Shown piece by piece: positions 44,542 to 52,633 of a stretch of DNA of 64,000 nt; within the stretch, counting starts at the first letter, position 1; every line of letters begins with the position of its first letter. Made by a program: the position numbers and the translations under genes. The notes under the pieces were generated by a model that saw only the letters and a list, made by a program, of their open reading frames with translations, did not search any database and was not told the DNA's origin. The stretch comes from Neobacillus rhizophilus (GTDB lineage: Bacteria > Bacillota > Bacilli > Bacillales > Cytobacillaceae): positions 765,666 through 829,665 of the forward strand of contig NZ_JAGYPF010000004.1 in assembly GCF_018343535.1 (NCBI RefSeq), written 5' to 3'.

Positions 44542-45474
44542 TTATTTTGTAGTAGTAGTAAAATACAATTCTCCTAGAATTTCCTTTACTTGATAACTAT
44601 TTGGTGAAAGTTCTTTGCTAATAAAGTTGTTAATCTCCGATTTTTCAAGATCATACATCACTTCAATTTCTTTTGAAAAAAGAAGTTTCTCTTTTTCAAG
44701 CAAGTTAGAGAGGGATGGTTGTTGTTTTGGCTGCAATTCTTCCAGATTTAGAACTTGCTTTAACCCAGCAGCATAGTTTTCCAATGAACGGGCACCGACA
44801 ATTTTTACTCCTTTATTTTCTTCATTGACGATGATAATGGTTGGGAACCCACGAACACCGAGGTTTCGTGCCAACATGAAATCCTCATTTAATAATTGTT
44901 GTCCGGTTTGTTGTTCAGCTTCATGTACAATTGCTTTTCCATCAAGTCCCAGCTTGTTGACAATCTCAATCAAAATGGATTCATCTGAAATATTTTGATT
45001 AAAGGCGAAAAGGGCTTCTCTTTCACGTCGTAAATATTCAAAGGCCAATGCGTCGTTATGATTTTTTTGAATCACTTTAAAGACACGAGAAGGGGGATAG
45101 GATGATTGAACGGGATTGTCAATCATGAGCGATCCATCAATAGGCATGCGGGAATATTCACCAACTTCTCTCCAGTGACCAGCCACGTCCGCAGGTTTAA
45201 AGATGCCATTTGCCGGATCGATGGGGCCATCATGCCATTTTTCCAGCAAGCCGCCCATAACCGTATGGAAGTTAAAATGCTGGCCATACTGCTCTACAAA
45301 ACGGCGAAGAACTGGTTCGAGTGCCCAGCAATGGGAGCAGATCGGGTCTGTCACATAATATACATTAACGGTTTTCTTTGGTTGATTGAAATCAATGATT
45401 TCCATATTTTCCTCTTCAACTACACCACATACGCCTGTTTCTAAATCACAAATCATGTTATTATTTTCATTCAT
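44542..45474 (-). CDS. DsbA-family protein (FrnE/SpxH-like)
   Basis: The 310-residue protein has a thioredoxin-like fold with the redox pair C46-SH-C49 in VTDPICSHCWALEPVL, and the cis-proline in GVRGFPTIIIV. It lacks a signal peptide, so it acts in the cytoplasm. The front resembles SpxH/YjbH and FrnE proteins; a role in redox stress is therefore possible. It forms an operon with the ydhR-like gene, divergent from a TetR gene that probably controls both. GGAGGTAT precedes the ATG. Confidence 0.88.
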   Translation of the reverse strand: MNENNNMICDLETGVCGVVEEENMEIIDFNQPKKTVNVYYVTDPICSHCWALEPVLRRFVEQYGQHFNFHTVMGGLLEKWHDGPIDPANGIFKPADVAGHWREVGEYSRMPIDGSLMIDNPVQSSYPPSRVFKVIQKNHNDALAFEYLRREREALFAFNQNISDESILIEIVNKLGLDGKAIVHEAEQQTGQQLLNEDFMLARNLGVRGFPTIIIVNEENKGVKIVGARSLENYAAGLKQVLNLEELQPKQQPSLSNLLEKEKLLFSKEIEVMYDLEKSEINNFISKELSPNSYQVKEILGELYFTTTTK

Positions 45475-45535
45475 TTCGAGATACCTCCTTAGTGTTTGTT
45501 AAAAAAGTTGCTTACTTAGAATTGATTTCATATTT

Positions 45536-45580
45536 GTTGTACAATTGCATTGTAGTACATAATGAAAAACACCAATACCA
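45536..45580. promoter_or_regulatory. Candidate TetR operator in the divergent promoter region
   Basis: TGTACAATTGCATTGTAGTACA is an imperfect palindrome between the DsbA-like gene and the tetR gene; a shorter TATATACAACA lies 40 bases on. The placing fits a repressor of both. Confidence 0.4.
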
Positions 45581-45650
45581 ATAGATAATTGGATTTATCG
45601 TATATACAACACATTTGAAAAATTGTCGAAAAAGTAGGAGGTATTTTTGA

Positions 45651-46193
45651 ATGGAACAGGAAAAAACGGACCCCCGAATTCTTCGGACACGTAAATTAAT
45701 CATGGATTCGTTTATTGAAATCTCAGGTAAAAAGGAATTCAAGGATATTACCATTAAAGATATTACAACAGAGGCAATGGTCAATCGTGCAACCTTTTAT
45801 TATCATTTCGAGGATAAATATGACTTATTAGAAAAGGTCCTATCGGAAGTCCTATTGATCAATTTGAATTCCGATCAGGTCGATCAAAACGAACTAAATG
45901 AAGAAACGATTGTTAGTATCTTCGTAGCCATTACAAATTTTCAAAATTCCTTATCCAAGCGCTGCCACAGAGGCTACGAAGACACCATCGCTCGTATTAT
46001 AAGGGAACAACTAGAAATCATTTTTTACAAAATGCTATTAAAAAGACAACCGAATGATGAAAATCAAGCACTAAAACAAACAGCCGTCATGCTAAGCTGG
46101 GGACTCTACGGAACAGCAGTAGAATGGAGAAGAAATAGGGAAGTACCGCCAGAAGAATACATCAAACCACTCATCCCATTCATCATAAAGTGA
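45651..46193 (+). CDS. TetR/AcrR family regulator
   Basis: The 180-residue protein has a TetR DNA-binding part (RKLIMDSFIEISGKKEFKDI, then VNRATFYYHFEDKYDLLEKV, residues 14-60) and a C-terminal helical domain of the short TetR_C type. It is divergent from the DsbA/ydhR-like operon. The ligand is unknown. GGAGG lies 13 bases before the ATG. Its TGA stop (46191) is the first codon of a palindromic repeat. Confidence 0.92.
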   Translation: MEQEKTDPRILRTRKLIMDSFIEISGKKEFKDITIKDITTEAMVNRATFYYHFEDKYDLLEKVLSEVLLINLNSDQVDQNELNEETIVSIFVAITNFQNSLSKRCHRGYEDTIARIIREQLEIIFYKMLLKRQPNDENQALKQTAVMLSWGLYGTAVEWRRNREVPPEEYIKPLIPFIIK

Positions 46194-46220
46194 TGCATGG
46201 GGACGGTTCTTTTGCCTCAA
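46190..46220. repeat. Dispersed palindromic repeat, half copy
   Basis: GTGATGCATGGGGACGG and TTCTTTTGCCTCA are present without the right half. It begins inside the last codons of the tetR gene. Confidence 0.75.
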
Positions 46221-46321
46221 AACTCCTGTATGGGAGGTTTGAAGGTTCCTTGATTAATAGCCTGAGCCTATAAACCATTAGGTATGACAAAAAGATTGTG
46301 AATAATAATATTTAAAGAAAA

Positions 46322-46368
46322 CCAAGGCGTAGTATTTAACATTATTTACGTTAAATACTACGCCTTGG
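46322..46368. terminator. 19-bp perfect inverted repeat
   Basis: CCAAGGCGTAGTATTTAAC and its exact complement stand around a 9-base loop. AAAACC before and TTGGAATAC after give little T-run, so it may be a bidirectional terminator or an RNA-processing structure. Confidence 0.65.
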
Positions 46369-46470
46369 AATACTGTATATATTGGACAGGTTAGCTGAAT
46401 AAGAACTTATCTTAATTGCAACTGCATTTTTATGAGTTATTGTTAAACCTGTGTTTTATTTAAGTTTGAG

Positions 46471-46495
46471 GCTGTCACTCTGGCAGCTTTTTTTC
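46471..46495 (+). terminator. Short terminator
   Basis: GCTGTCA and TGGCAGC pair around a 3-base loop, followed by seven T's. Confidence 0.6.
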
Positions 46496-46580
46496 TTATT
46501 CAACTATAGGTTCCTCAGCTGTCAGTATTCAAACTACCTCTTTATACTTGAAAAGTTAAATGATGATTGGAAATTTACCT

Positions 46581-46724
46581 TCACACCTTCATCCGCTCAG
46601 GCAGACTCTGTATCGACTGCACTACTAAATCCAGCTTTGATTCAATCCGATAAAGCAGATAAAGTGTCACAACGATGGGGAATCCTACCTCGTTGATGAA
46701 TGAAATGATTTGATCCACAAACAT
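46581..46724 (-). CDS. YvrJ family small membrane protein
   Basis: The 47-residue product reads MFVDQIISFINEVGFPIVVT, then one hydrophobic helix with LYLLYRIESKLDLV, and ends SLPERMKV. This is the YvrJ family, which in bacilli usually lies near DUF1659 and DUF2922 genes, as here. The function is unknown. AAAGGAGGAG precedes the ATG at 46724; a GTG six bases on is also possible. Confidence 0.8.
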   Translation of the reverse strand: MFVDQIISFINEVGFPIVVTLYLLYRIESKLDLVVQSIQSLPERMKV

Positions 46725-46746
46725 TCTCCTCCTTTCCAATTTTTAA

Positions 46747-46776
46747 AAAGAGGCCGGATTCAGAACCGGCCTCTTT
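46747..46776 (-). terminator. Terminator between DUF2922 and yvrJ-like genes
   Basis: AAAGAGGCCGG and CCGGCCTCTTT form an 11-bp stem with an 8-base loop. On the minus strand it runs into TTAAAAA. It probably lowers, rather than blocks, transcription into the yvrJ-like gene. Confidence 0.8.
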
Positions 46777-46813
46777 CCTAAACACTATCGAATTTGACTA
46801 GACTACCTTAAGT

Positions 46814-47032
46814 TTAGACAATTTCATACTCAACCACATTGCGGTCGATGACTCTCGCGCCTTTCGAAGAAACATATCGTCCGCTAGCAGATGTAAATAC
46901 ATCCGCAGCAATAATTTGTTCCATAGCCTGCTTAACAGCAGCCTCATCAACAGGCTCCTTAGGATTATCAACCGCAATCCGAGCAGTCTTCCCAAACTCC
47001 GTACCAAACAACAACTCCAACGTCATTGCCAT
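46814..47032 (-). CDS. DUF2922 family protein
   Basis: The 72-residue protein starts MAMTLELLFGTEFGKTARIA and has VDEAAVKQAMEQIIAADVF and a closing ARVIDRNVVEYEIV. This is the DUF2922 pattern, a small alpha/beta protein of unknown function. GAAAGGAGGTG lies before the ATG. It is the second gene of a DUF1659-DUF2922 pair, with a palindromic repeat in between. Confidence 0.85.
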   Translation of the reverse strand: MAMTLELLFGTEFGKTARIAVDNPKEPVDEAAVKQAMEQIIAADVFTSASGRYVSSKGARVIDRNVVEYEIV

Positions 47033-47052
47033 ACTTTTTCACCTCCTTTCTT

Positions 47053-47176
47053 TGAGGCATGGGAACGGTTCTTTTGCCTCAATTTTTAAATGGTTACATC
47101 CATGTTAGATTGGAAGATTCGATGATTTATAGCCTGTTACAGCTTTTAGACCATGAGAACCGTCCCCGTGCATCAT
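47053..47176. repeat. Dispersed palindromic repeat with spread halves
   Basis: TGAGGCATGGGAACGG (47053) and GAGAACCGTCCCCGTGCATCA (47154) are the two ends, with about 70 bases between them. It splits the DUF1659-DUF2922 gene pair. Confidence 0.75.
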
Positions 47177-47182
47177 TCTTGA

Positions 47183-47401
47183 TTACGCAGTTAATTCAGT
47201 GCTGTCACTGCGCTCGGTTTTGTTAAGCGGATCGTTGCATAATGCAGAAATGGCTAGTGCAACCTGGAATAACTGGTCAGCGGTTGATTCCTTTTTGATG
47301 TTGCTAAACGTTTTGGTTTTTACGACTGGATTTCCTTTTTCATCAATGTCGACCTGAAATGCCAACCGAAGCTTTGAACCTTCTAATAATGCTTGTGCCA
47401 T
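47183..47401 (-). CDS. DUF1659 family protein
   Basis: The 72-residue protein reads MAQALLEGSKLRLAFQVDID, then KTKTFSNIKKESTADQLFQV and ALAISALCNDPL. This matches DUF1659, a small protein paired with DUF2922 in many bacilli; its job is unknown. GAAAGGAGGTG precedes the ATG. It heads the DUF1659-DUF2922-YvrJ set on the minus strand, divergent from the catalase gene. Confidence 0.88.
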   Translation of the reverse strand: MAQALLEGSKLRLAFQVDIDEKGNPVVKTKTFSNIKKESTADQLFQVALAISALCNDPLNKTERSDSTELTA

Positions 47402-47630
47402 CGTAGTTCACCTCCTTTCACCTTTTATTTAGCTTTTTGGAGGCGAAAAGGACAGGGGGGAGAAAAATTTATTCTATTTTTTTCGAAGTGATGGTCCATC
47501 TGCTCTTTTTCAGTGGACCTGAAAAAAACATGAAAACAGTCCATCTGAAACTTTAATATGGAAAGCACATACATGAATGTGAATTGGAAATAAATAAATA
47601 GAATTAATTTGCAGAGATGGAGGAGCGAAA

Positions 47631-49232
47631 TTGAAAGAAAATCAATCGGAAAAACTGAAGGGGACTGGTGAAAGTGTTGATTCCTTAACGAATCGTCAAG
47701 GTCATCCTGTAACAGATAACCAAAATATTAGAACAATAGGGAATCGGGGTCCATCCACGCTTGAGAATTATGATTTTATAGAGAAAATTTCTCATTTTGA
47801 TCGTGAAAGAGTGCCTGAAAGAGTTGTACATGCTCGCGGAGCGGGTGCACATGGTTATTTTGAAGCGTATGGTAAAGTAGGAGATGAGTCCATTGCCAAA
47901 TATACAAGAGCCAAGTTATTCCAGGAATCTGGAAAACGCACACCAGTTTTTGTTCGTTTTTCAACCGTTGCGGGTGCCGCGGAATCTCCTGAAACTGCCC
48001 GTGATCCAAGAGGCTTTGCAGTTAAATTTTATACAGAGGATGGGAATTGGGACCTTGTTGGAAATAATCTAAAAATATTCTTCATTCGGGATGCGATGAA
48101 ATTTCCAGACATGATTCATGCTTTTAAGCCCGACCCAGTCTCTAATTTAAGTAATCCGGAACGAATGTTTGATTTTCTCTCTCGTACCCCGGAGGCCACC
48201 CATATGGTTACGTTTCTATTTTCCCCTTGGGGTATTCCTGCTAATTACCGTCAGATGCAGGGTTCGGGTGTCAATACATACAAATGGGTTAACAAAGACG
48301 GTGAGGCGGTGTTAATTAAGTACCATTGGGAACCGCTGCAACAAGGTATTAAAAATCTTACGCAAAAGGAAGCAGAAGCAATCCAAGCTAAAAATGTCAG
48401 CCATGCTACTCAGGATTTGTACGAGGCCATTGAGCGTGGTGATTTTCCGGAGTGGGAACTTTGCGTTCAAATTATGAGTGATGATGACCATCCAGAGTTG
48501 GATTTTGATCCCTTGGATGATACAAAACTATGGCCGACAGACAAATATCCGTTTTTAAAAGTTGGAAAAATGGTTTTAAACAAAAATCCAGAAAACTACT
48601 TTAATGAAGTCGAGCAGGCCGCGTTCGGTACAGGTGTATTGGTTGATGGACTGGATTTCTCGGATGATAAGATGCTCCAAGGCAGAACATTTTCCTATTC
48701 CGATACCCAGCGCTATCGAGTAGGAACGAACTATTTACAGCTTCCGATTAATGCGCCGAAAAAGCGCGTGGCAACCAATCAGCGCGGAGGCCAAATGTCC
48801 TATCATGTGGATCTCGCCCCTGGTCAAAATCCACATGTCAATTATGAGCCTTCCGTGATAGGAGGCCTAAAGGAAGCAGAGCAAATAGGTAAAGTCCATG
48901 AACCGCACTATAACGATAAATTGGTTCGTGAAAAAATTGACCGCACCAATGATTTTGGTCAAGCTGGAGAGACCTATCGTAGCTTCGAGGATTGGGAAAG
49001 GGATGAACTCATCGGTAATTTGGTAGAGGCACTTAAAATCTGCCGGCCTGAAATCCAAGATAAGATGCTTGAATATTTTACGAATGCGGATGAGGAATAT
49101 GGAAAACGAGTCAAAGAAGGTTTAGCCCAAACAATGGAAGCGACCAAGGATTCCAGCAATACCAGTTCAGCAGCAGCAGATGAAGCAGCCCACAAAGCAA
49201 AACAGATGGGACAAGAAGCAGACCCTTATTAA
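47631..49232 (+). CDS. Monofunctional haem catalase, KatX-like size
   Basis: The 533-residue catalase has the catalytic histidine H67 in RVVHARGAGAHGYFE, RFSTVAGAAESPETARDPRG, the Asn site in DLVGNN, and the haem tyrosine region FSYSDTQRYRVGTNYLQLP. It splits hydrogen peroxide to water and oxygen. About 40 extra residues rich in Ala, Asp and Lys end the chain, as in the spore catalase KatX (near 547 residues) and unlike KatA (483). The spore role is inferred from length only. TGGAGGAG precedes the TTG start. Confidence 0.95.
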   Translation: MKENQSEKLKGTGESVDSLTNRQGHPVTDNQNIRTIGNRGPSTLENYDFIEKISHFDRERVPERVVHARGAGAHGYFEAYGKVGDESIAKYTRAKLFQESGKRTPVFVRFSTVAGAAESPETARDPRGFAVKFYTEDGNWDLVGNNLKIFFIRDAMKFPDMIHAFKPDPVSNLSNPERMFDFLSRTPEATHMVTFLFSPWGIPANYRQMQGSGVNTYKWVNKDGEAVLIKYHWEPLQQGIKNLTQKEAEAIQAKNVSHATQDLYEAIERGDFPEWELCVQIMSDDDHPELDFDPLDDTKLWPTDKYPFLKVGKMVLNKNPENYFNEVEQAAFGTGVLVDGLDFSDDKMLQGRTFSYSDTQRYRVGTNYLQLPINAPKKRVATNQRGGQMSYHVDLAPGQNPHVNYEPSVIGGLKEAEQIGKVHEPHYNDKLVREKIDRTNDFGQAGETYRSFEDWERDELIGNLVEALKICRPEIQDKMLEYFTNADEEYGKRVKEGLAQTMEATKDSSNTSSAAADEAAHKAKQMGQEADPY

Positions 49233-49310
49233 TTTTTATACCGTGGGGAAGTTCTTAAGGATTCTATTGAAACAATTATCATCAGTAATACCTAAATTCC
49301 GCATGAATAT

Positions 49311-49350
49311 AAGCCAACTATTCCTAAAATAGAGTAGTTGGCTTTATTTA
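49311..49350 (+). terminator. Terminator of the catalase gene
   Basis: AAGCCAACTA and TAGTTGGCTT pair around a 14-base loop, followed by TATTTAT. The stem sequence is shared with the hairpin of the long palindromic repeats (17731). Confidence 0.7.
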
Positions 49351-49368
49351 TGACGTCGGAAATATCCT

Positions 49369-49404
49369 TCAAAGCTTCATCCGCTCATGTGTACTCTGTA
49401 TCGA
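49369..49404 (-). pseudogene. 3' end remnant of a yvrJ-like gene
   Basis: On the minus strand 11 codons (SIQSTHERMKL) copy the end of the yvrJ-like gene at 46581 (SIQSLPERMKV). Nothing upstream continues the match. Confidence 0.5.
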
Positions 49405-49643
49405 CACCAAAAACTAGTTGTATTTACTGTTGTATTTCCAATTTGATGCTGATTTTTGATATTTTGAAGCAATAGTATAAAAGATGTTTTCAATTGAGAT
49501 TTCTGCAATCCACATAATCTTCCAACCATACATATCTGTGTAGTGATGGAACAACCCTAATATGGTATAATATGGTTGTTGTTTAGGGGAAAGGTTTTTA
49601 CTAGAAACCTAGAATTTGTCTGAATCACGATTGGAGGGGTACG

Positions 49644-49847
49644 ATGATTAAATCTTTAAATGGTCAATTCATCTTATCAATTTTAGTTGCAATTTGCTTT
49701 ATCTACAATTCTTTTAATTATATAAAGTTTACTGGTGAAGGAGAATTCCATTTTTCTCAATTTATACTTTACCTTGTGATGATTTTTTCAGTCTATAATG
49801 CAGGAATACTAACACAAAAATATATCAATCAAAGAAAAAGTAAATAA
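49644..49847 (+). CDS. Small membrane protein, 67 residues
   Basis: GGAGGGGT precedes an ATG, and the product has two hydrophobic helices (FILSILVAICFIYNSF and FILYLVMIFSVYNAGIL) with a basic end, KYINQRKSK. The family is not recognised. It lies 43 bases before the sigma/anti-sigma fusion gene in the same direction, so the two may be co-transcribed. Confidence 0.7.
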   Translation: MIKSLNGQFILSILVAICFIYNSFNYIKFTGEGEFHFSQFILYLVMIFSVYNAGILTQKYINQRKSK

Positions 49848-49890
49848 ATTCTGATAATACAAGTGATAGTTAAAAGGGGGAAACACATTT

Positions 49891-51969
49891 ATGATCCCTG
49901 CAAAAATAGATTCCATGTCAATCACTATGATTAGAGAAAAAAACGTGGAATCTATCGTTGATTGGTTCGATCAGCATAAACTATTATACTTTACACTTGG
50001 CTGGACCTATCTTAGGAATCAGCAGCAAATGGAAGAGCTTTTTTACCGGGCTATTATAAAAGTCCACAAGGAGTTGCCTCGATTTAATAATCAAACATCA
50101 TTCGATACATGGGTTACATCCATTTTCATACATACCTGCCGGGAGCTTTCTCACGATGGAAGTTTACAAACTTTAGAGGAAAGTGAACCACGACAGGATT
50201 TATTTAAAGCCCTTGATCAGTTGAAGAAGTATGAGAAAGAAGCGGTTGCCCTTACATATATAAAAGGAGTCTCTCACGAGGAAGCAGCTCATCTTCTCCA
50301 AGTTTCAGTGGAAAAGATGAAAGAGTATTTGTTTTCTGGTATCCAGTCACTAAAAAAAGAAATGTGGTACGGGTCATCCTTTAATGGCTGCAAGGAGTAC
50401 CATAGGTATTACATCGATTACTTAGAAAGAAACCTGGAACGGTCGAAAAAGATTGATTTCGAGATACATATTTATCATTGTCAAGTCTGTCAGGAGGATT
50501 TAACTGCCTTTCAGGATGTTATGTTAACGATGTTAAACCTTACTGAAAGGATGGAGGATTTCCGTGTTCCATCTGATTTCTTAGGGAACGTCAAAGCAAG
50601 GCTGGTTGAAAAAGAAAAGCACAGACAATTGAAGACCAAGAAACGGAGAAGAATAGGGATTGTTATTGCTGGTGTTTTAGTGTTGTTACTAGGTCTAGAA
50701 GTTTTTACAGGGACCATTACCAACCTCTACTATTATTGGACTGAAGAAAATCAAGAGTTGCGTGCCTTTTTGCAACATGACCTGGGTGATAGGCTAAACC
50801 TGGAAGCGGAAAGCGATGGGGTGAAAATTAGAATTAAAGGCGCGATTGCTGATGATGTTCAGACGCTTGTTTTTTATGAAATAGAAGATATGGATGAAGA
50901 AAACCAATATATGATGAATTACGATGATGGGGTTTTTGTGGAGAACGAATATGAAATCATGAGTCGTGAAACAAATCCAAGGTACTATCCACCTGACCTT
51001 AAATCGGATATAAATAATAAAGAAAAGAACGTGTATCAAGGAAAGATCAGTTTGCGGCCACTGACAAAGGATAACGGGACCATCAAGCTGAAGATTACAA
51101 AACTTCAGAAATTGTTACGTGATTCATCTGACAAGCATGGTTTTAATGGGTATGAGAATATGGAAAATGCAACAGGGGAGTGGAACTTCGAGATTCCTGT
51201 AACAAAGCAGTCCTCCATCGAATATGCGTTGGATGGAGAAACAGTTGTCGAGGGGATCCCAGTTCTAATTGATAAGCTAACCATTGCTCCAACAGCGACA
51301 CTTCTTCAATATGCTATTAATAATGTGCAGCCAAAGAAGCGGATAGAAGTTCTTAATATTGACAATATCGAAGTGAACAATAAAAAATTGAAAGCTGATA
51401 GATATGGCGGCTCTTTTTTGGATTCACATCAAGACCTGAATTGGAGTACTTTTCAAACAAACTTTGCCCCACTTTATGGAGAAGAACCAAAAGAGATTAA
51501 CGTTCAATTCGGATTTATTAATATAGCTGTTGAAGACCAAAAATCCATTGAGCTGGATGCGTCTCTGGAATACCCTCAAACCTTTGAATATGCAGGCAGT
51601 ACAATCTCCATCGACAAGCTGGAAGATGGACAGCCTACCGTGATTGTCATAAGCAATAATGAAATCGAGAATCGAGCATTTGAGGCGCTTAACTTTAATA
51701 TTGTGGTTGAGGATGAAAATGAGCTCAGCTCAGTGGAGATGAATTCTGAAGTAGTGATCGTTGATAAAAACGGGGTAAAATACGATATGAATGCTGTAAC
51801 CCCTGTCTCATTTGAAGAAATCGAGCAGCCCCAATATTTCGCTACAGTTCAAAGCATGCGGATAGAAGGTAAAAAAGCTGGAGAGAAAGTGATTCCTAAG
51901 AATCTTGAAATTTATGGATATAATACAACGAAATATTTGGATGATGTTGTGAAGATTTCTTTGAAATAA
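49891..51969 (+). CDS. ECF sigma factor fused to a zinc anti-sigma domain and an exterior domain
   Basis: The 692-residue protein joins four parts. Residues about 20-85 resemble sigma region 2 (AIIKVHKELPRFNNQTSFDTW), and 108-157 region 4 (KALDQLKKYEKEAVALTYI, then GVSHEEAAHLL). Residues 167-200 form a zinc anti-sigma motif, with HIYHCQVC giving His193-x3-Cys197-x2-Cys200 and Cys167 upstream. One membrane helix (255-272) follows a basic KTKKRRR. About 420 residues then lie outside the cell and resemble DUF4179/DUF5643 regions of anti-sigma proteins. Sigma and its inhibitor are usually two genes; here one chain carries both. GGGGGAAA precedes the ATG. Confidence 0.85.
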   Translation: MIPAKIDSMSITMIREKNVESIVDWFDQHKLLYFTLGWTYLRNQQQMEELFYRAIIKVHKELPRFNNQTSFDTWVTSIFIHTCRELSHDGSLQTLEESEPRQDLFKALDQLKKYEKEAVALTYIKGVSHEEAAHLLQVSVEKMKEYLFSGIQSLKKEMWYGSSFNGCKEYHRYYIDYLERNLERSKKIDFEIHIYHCQVCQEDLTAFQDVMLTMLNLTERMEDFRVPSDFLGNVKARLVEKEKHRQLKTKKRRRIGIVIAGVLVLLLGLEVFTGTITNLYYYWTEENQELRAFLQHDLGDRLNLEAESDGVKIRIKGAIADDVQTLVFYEIEDMDEENQYMMNYDDGVFVENEYEIMSRETNPRYYPPDLKSDINNKEKNVYQGKISLRPLTKDNGTIKLKITKLQKLLRDSSDKHGFNGYENMENATGEWNFEIPVTKQSSIEYALDGETVVEGIPVLIDKLTIAPTATLLQYAINNVQPKKRIEVLNIDNIEVNNKKLKADRYGGSFLDSHQDLNWSTFQTNFAPLYGEEPKEINVQFGFINIAVEDQKSIELDASLEYPQTFEYAGSTISIDKLEDGQPTVIVISNNEIENRAFEALNFNIVVEDENELSSVEMNSEVVIVDKNGVKYDMNAVTPVSFEEIEQPQYFATVQSMRIEGKKAGEKVIPKNLEIYGYNTTKYLDDVVKISLK

Positions 51970-51972
51970 AAA

Positions 51973-52407
51973 TTATCGCTTACCTGTTTTGTCATACATA
52001 TTTGCAGCTTCAGCCATCGAATAATCTAAAATCTCTAGTACTTCATTCGCAAGTTTTTGATCCATCAACAATCCCGCTTTAAACTGCAACACTGAATGGT
52101 CATAAGATAAGATTTTCTCCATAACAACGCTAGCGGTTTTATCATTTTTAGGGTTTGATGCCATATCTACCATTTCAGAGGTAACCAAGGCTCCATACAT
52201 ATCGCAGATACCCTCACAAAGTTTTCTCATTTTGTTCTCAAGTAACTTTTGAACTTCCGGCGTGAAGCTTCTGGTATCTCCCTTTATTTCTACATTCGTA
52301 GGAATCGCATTTCTAATTCCGTCTGTATGCATTTCTGTACAGGAAACAACAGCAGTATCAATTGGATTAACATGACGGGAAACGATCGTTTGCACTTGAA
52401 ATAGCAA
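51973..52407 (-). pseudogene. Fragment of an M20 amidohydrolase joined to unknown sequence
   Basis: The first half (QTIVSRHVNPIDTAVVSCTE, then HTDGIRNAIPTNVEIKGDTR and SFTPEVQKLLENKM) is the middle of an M20-family amidohydrolase (lid domain). The metal-binding parts on both sides are missing. From about residue 75 the frame reads TASVVMEKILSYDHSVLQFK and EVLEILDYSMAEAANMY, which does not continue that family and may come from another gene. No ribosome site is seen. Confidence 0.7.
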
Positions 52408-52535
52408 ATAAAGAAAAAGTACGTAATGTAATTATAATTGGGGAGGACGAAGTAAAAAATAATAATTTTAAAATCAAAGATATGTTAACGGGTGAAGAAA
52501 GAACTGAAATTTTTCAGTTTAATAAATTGAATTAA
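52392..52535 (+). pseudogene. hisS: C-terminal fragment of histidyl-tRNA synthetase
   Basis: Forty-seven codons read ALEIANKEKVRNVIIIGEDE, then NFKIKDMLTGEERTEIFQFN, the end of the HisS anticodon-binding domain. There is no start and no catalytic part. It abuts the M20 fragment of the other strand, so this is a recombination scar. A functional hisS must exist elsewhere. Confidence 0.75.
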
Positions 52536-52540
52536 AAATT

Positions 52541-52576
52541 CCTTCTGCCAGAAGGACGTTTCTGCTGGCTTTTTTA
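52541..52576 (+). terminator. Terminator of the hisS fragment
   Basis: GCCAG and CTGGC pair, with CCTTCT/AGAAGG as an alternative stem, followed by TTTTTT. Confidence 0.6.
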
Positions 52577-52592
52577 ATTAAAGAAATGAATG

Positions 52593-52622
52593 AAAAAGGC
52601 CACGAGAACCGTCCTCGTGGCT
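52593..52622 (-). terminator. Repeat-derived terminator of the 1283-residue protein gene
   Basis: GGCCACGAG and CTCGTGGC enclose AACCGTC, the heart of the dispersed palindrome. On the minus strand it runs into TTTTTCATT, twelve bases behind the stop codon. Confidence 0.7.
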
Positions 52623-52633
52623 ATCCTATTATT

